From Ptiloglossa arizonensis (Eukaryota > Arthropoda > Insecta > Hymenoptera > Colletidae), in the NCBI RefSeq assembly GCF_051014685.1, contig NW_027478789.1:62001-126000 (forward strand): DNA of 64,000 nucleotides, written 5' to 3'. The notes below the pieces were generated by a model. The model ran no database searches, was not told the origin of the DNA, and saw only the letters and a list, made by a program, of their open reading frames with translations. The position numbers and the translations under genes are program-made. Of the stretch, positions 63,066 to 64,000 are shown piece after piece. Position 1 is the stretch's first letter. Every line of letters begins with the position of its first letter.

Positions 63066-64000
63066 TCGAAACGAATAACTAGAACGGCCTAGGGGAGAAG
63101 TACGCATACCGTTGTAATCGGGCGAGTTTCTACTTTCAGATGCAACAGAAATTATGCGGATTGGTCAATCCGTTCGAGAGATATGGCAGTTTGGAGGTAA
63201 GAAACGCTTGAGAAACTCAAAATTTTCGCAGTTCTGATGCTCGAAACGAATAACTGGAACGGCCTAGGGGAAAAGTACGCATACCGATGTAATCGGGCGA
63301 ATTTCTGCTTTCAGATGCAACAGAAATTATGCGGATTGGTCAATCCGTTCGCGTGATATGGCCGTTTGGATGTAAGAAACGCTTGAGAAACTCAAAATTT
63401 TCGCAGTTCTGATGCTCGAAACGAATAACTAGAACGGCCTAGGGGAAAAGTGCGCATACCGTTGTAATCGGGCGAGTTTCTACTTTCAGATGCAACAGAA
63501 ATTTTGCGGATTGGTCAATCCGTTCGCGAGATGTGGCAGTTTTAAGGTAAGAAACGCTTGGGAAACTCAAAATTTTCGCAGTTCTGATGCTCGAAACTAA
63601 TAACTAGAACGGCCTAGGGGAAAAGTACGCATACCGATGTAATCGGGCGAATTTCTACTTTCAGATGCAACAGAAATTATGCGGATTGGTCAATCCGTTC
63701 GCCAGATATGGCCGTTTGGATGTAAGAAACGCTTGAGAAACTCAAAATTTTCGCAGTTCTGATGCTCGAAACGAATAACTAGAACGGCCTAGGGGAAAAG
63801 TTCGAATACCGTTGTAATCGGGCGAGTTTCTACTTTCAAATGCAGCAGAAATTTTGCGGATTGGTCAATCCGTTCGCGAGATATGGCAGTTTGGAGGTAA
63901 GAAACGCTTGAGAAACTCAAAATTTTCGCAGTTCTGATGCTCGAAACGAATGACTAGAACGGCCTAGGGGAGTAGTACGCATACCGTTGTAATCGGGCGA
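63065..64000 (+). repeat. Rearranged end of the third 17-monomer copy
   Basis: At about 63065 the third copy skips the monomer with GTGCGAATACC and GGGCCAG that follows in copies 1 and 2 (near 57330 and 60130). It then follows the unit for about 2.4 monomers. From about 63480 it jumps back to sequence matching about 56.13 kb (TTTTAAGG, then AAAAGTTCGAATACC with AAATGCAGCAG). This is a local re-duplication of about five monomers. The array continues past the window end. Confidence 0.75.

Larger units (their letters stand above)
1..64000 (+). repeat. 175-bp satellite DNA array filling the whole window
   Basis: The near-constant core AAATTTTCGCAGTTCTGATG recurs every 175 bp: the A-tract preceding it starts at 60, 235, 410, 584 and 759, and the spacing holds to the end of the window. 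This gives about 366 monomers, all in the same orientation. I found no inversion, no inserted mobile element and no unique spacer. Neighbouring monomers differ by roughly 5-8%, while multi-monomer blocks recur nearly identically. The monomer is about 45% GC with more G than C on this strand. Monomers near nucleosome-plus-linker length, in long homogenised arrays with higher-order structure, are typical of eukaryotic centromeric or pericentromeric satellites. I do not recognise the family, so host and centromeric role are inferences. Both array ends lie outside the window. Confidence 0.98.

Noticed and set aside
1..64000. CRISPR array
   Set aside because: The regular spacing suggested it briefly, but the 175-bp units are similar over their whole length, with no short conserved repeats separated by unique spacers, and there are no cas genes.
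1..64000. Tandem protein-coding repeats of a large repetitive gene
   Set aside because: The monomer length is not a multiple of three and every frame has frequent stops in the consensus, so a long repeat protein cannot be encoded.

Overview
The whole 64-kb window is one uninterrupted satellite DNA array. A monomer of 175 bp repeats head to tail about 366 times, always in the same orientation, from the first base to the last. I see no gene, RNA gene, transposon, CRISPR array or unique spacer. Open frames of up to about 107 codons, nearly all on the minus strand, are by-products of the repeat and are not annotated as genes. The pattern points to a eukaryotic centromeric or pericentromeric (heterochromatic) region. 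The species cannot be named from the sequence. The monomer is about 45% GC and rich in CpG (13 per 175 bp, observed/expected about 1.5 by my hand count). That argues mildly for a genome with little CpG methylation, such as many insects, or for very recent homogenisation. A plant source is not excluded.

Monomers within a block differ from each other by several per cent and carry linked diagnostic variants. Multi-monomer blocks then recur at about 99.8-99.9% identity, which is the signature of higher-order repeats (HORs). Layout, with boundaries good to about one monomer: a 4-monomer duplication (0.6-1.86 kb); a large block A (about 1.1-7.4 kb, 36 monomers) repeated as an enlarged block B (about 7.4-15.66 kb, 47 monomers) that contains an 8-monomer tandem duplication (7.73-10.59 kb); a 20-monomer HOR (3,499 bp, 11.8-20.7 kb, about 2.5 copies); a more degenerate mosaic (20.7-32.5 kb) with 4- and 7-monomer duplications; a 14-monomer HOR (2,449 bp, 32.5-36.06 kb); a 31-monomer HOR (5,424 bp, 36.06-47.94 kb, about 2.2 copies); a degenerate island (47.9-49.2 kb); a diverged copy of 25.4-33.2 kb (49.2-56.8 kb); and a 17-monomer HOR (2,975 bp, about 54.97-63.06 kb, with one 16-monomer copy) that runs into a rearranged end.

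Three short elements recur in nearly every monomer: a 17-bp motif matching the mammalian CENP-B box at 12 of 17 positions; a dyad that in some monomers is a perfect 16-bp palindrome; and a small TTGAG/CTCAA dyad next to an AAAATTTT core that is almost invariant. They make a centromeric role plausible but do not prove it. All counts and identities were made by eye.
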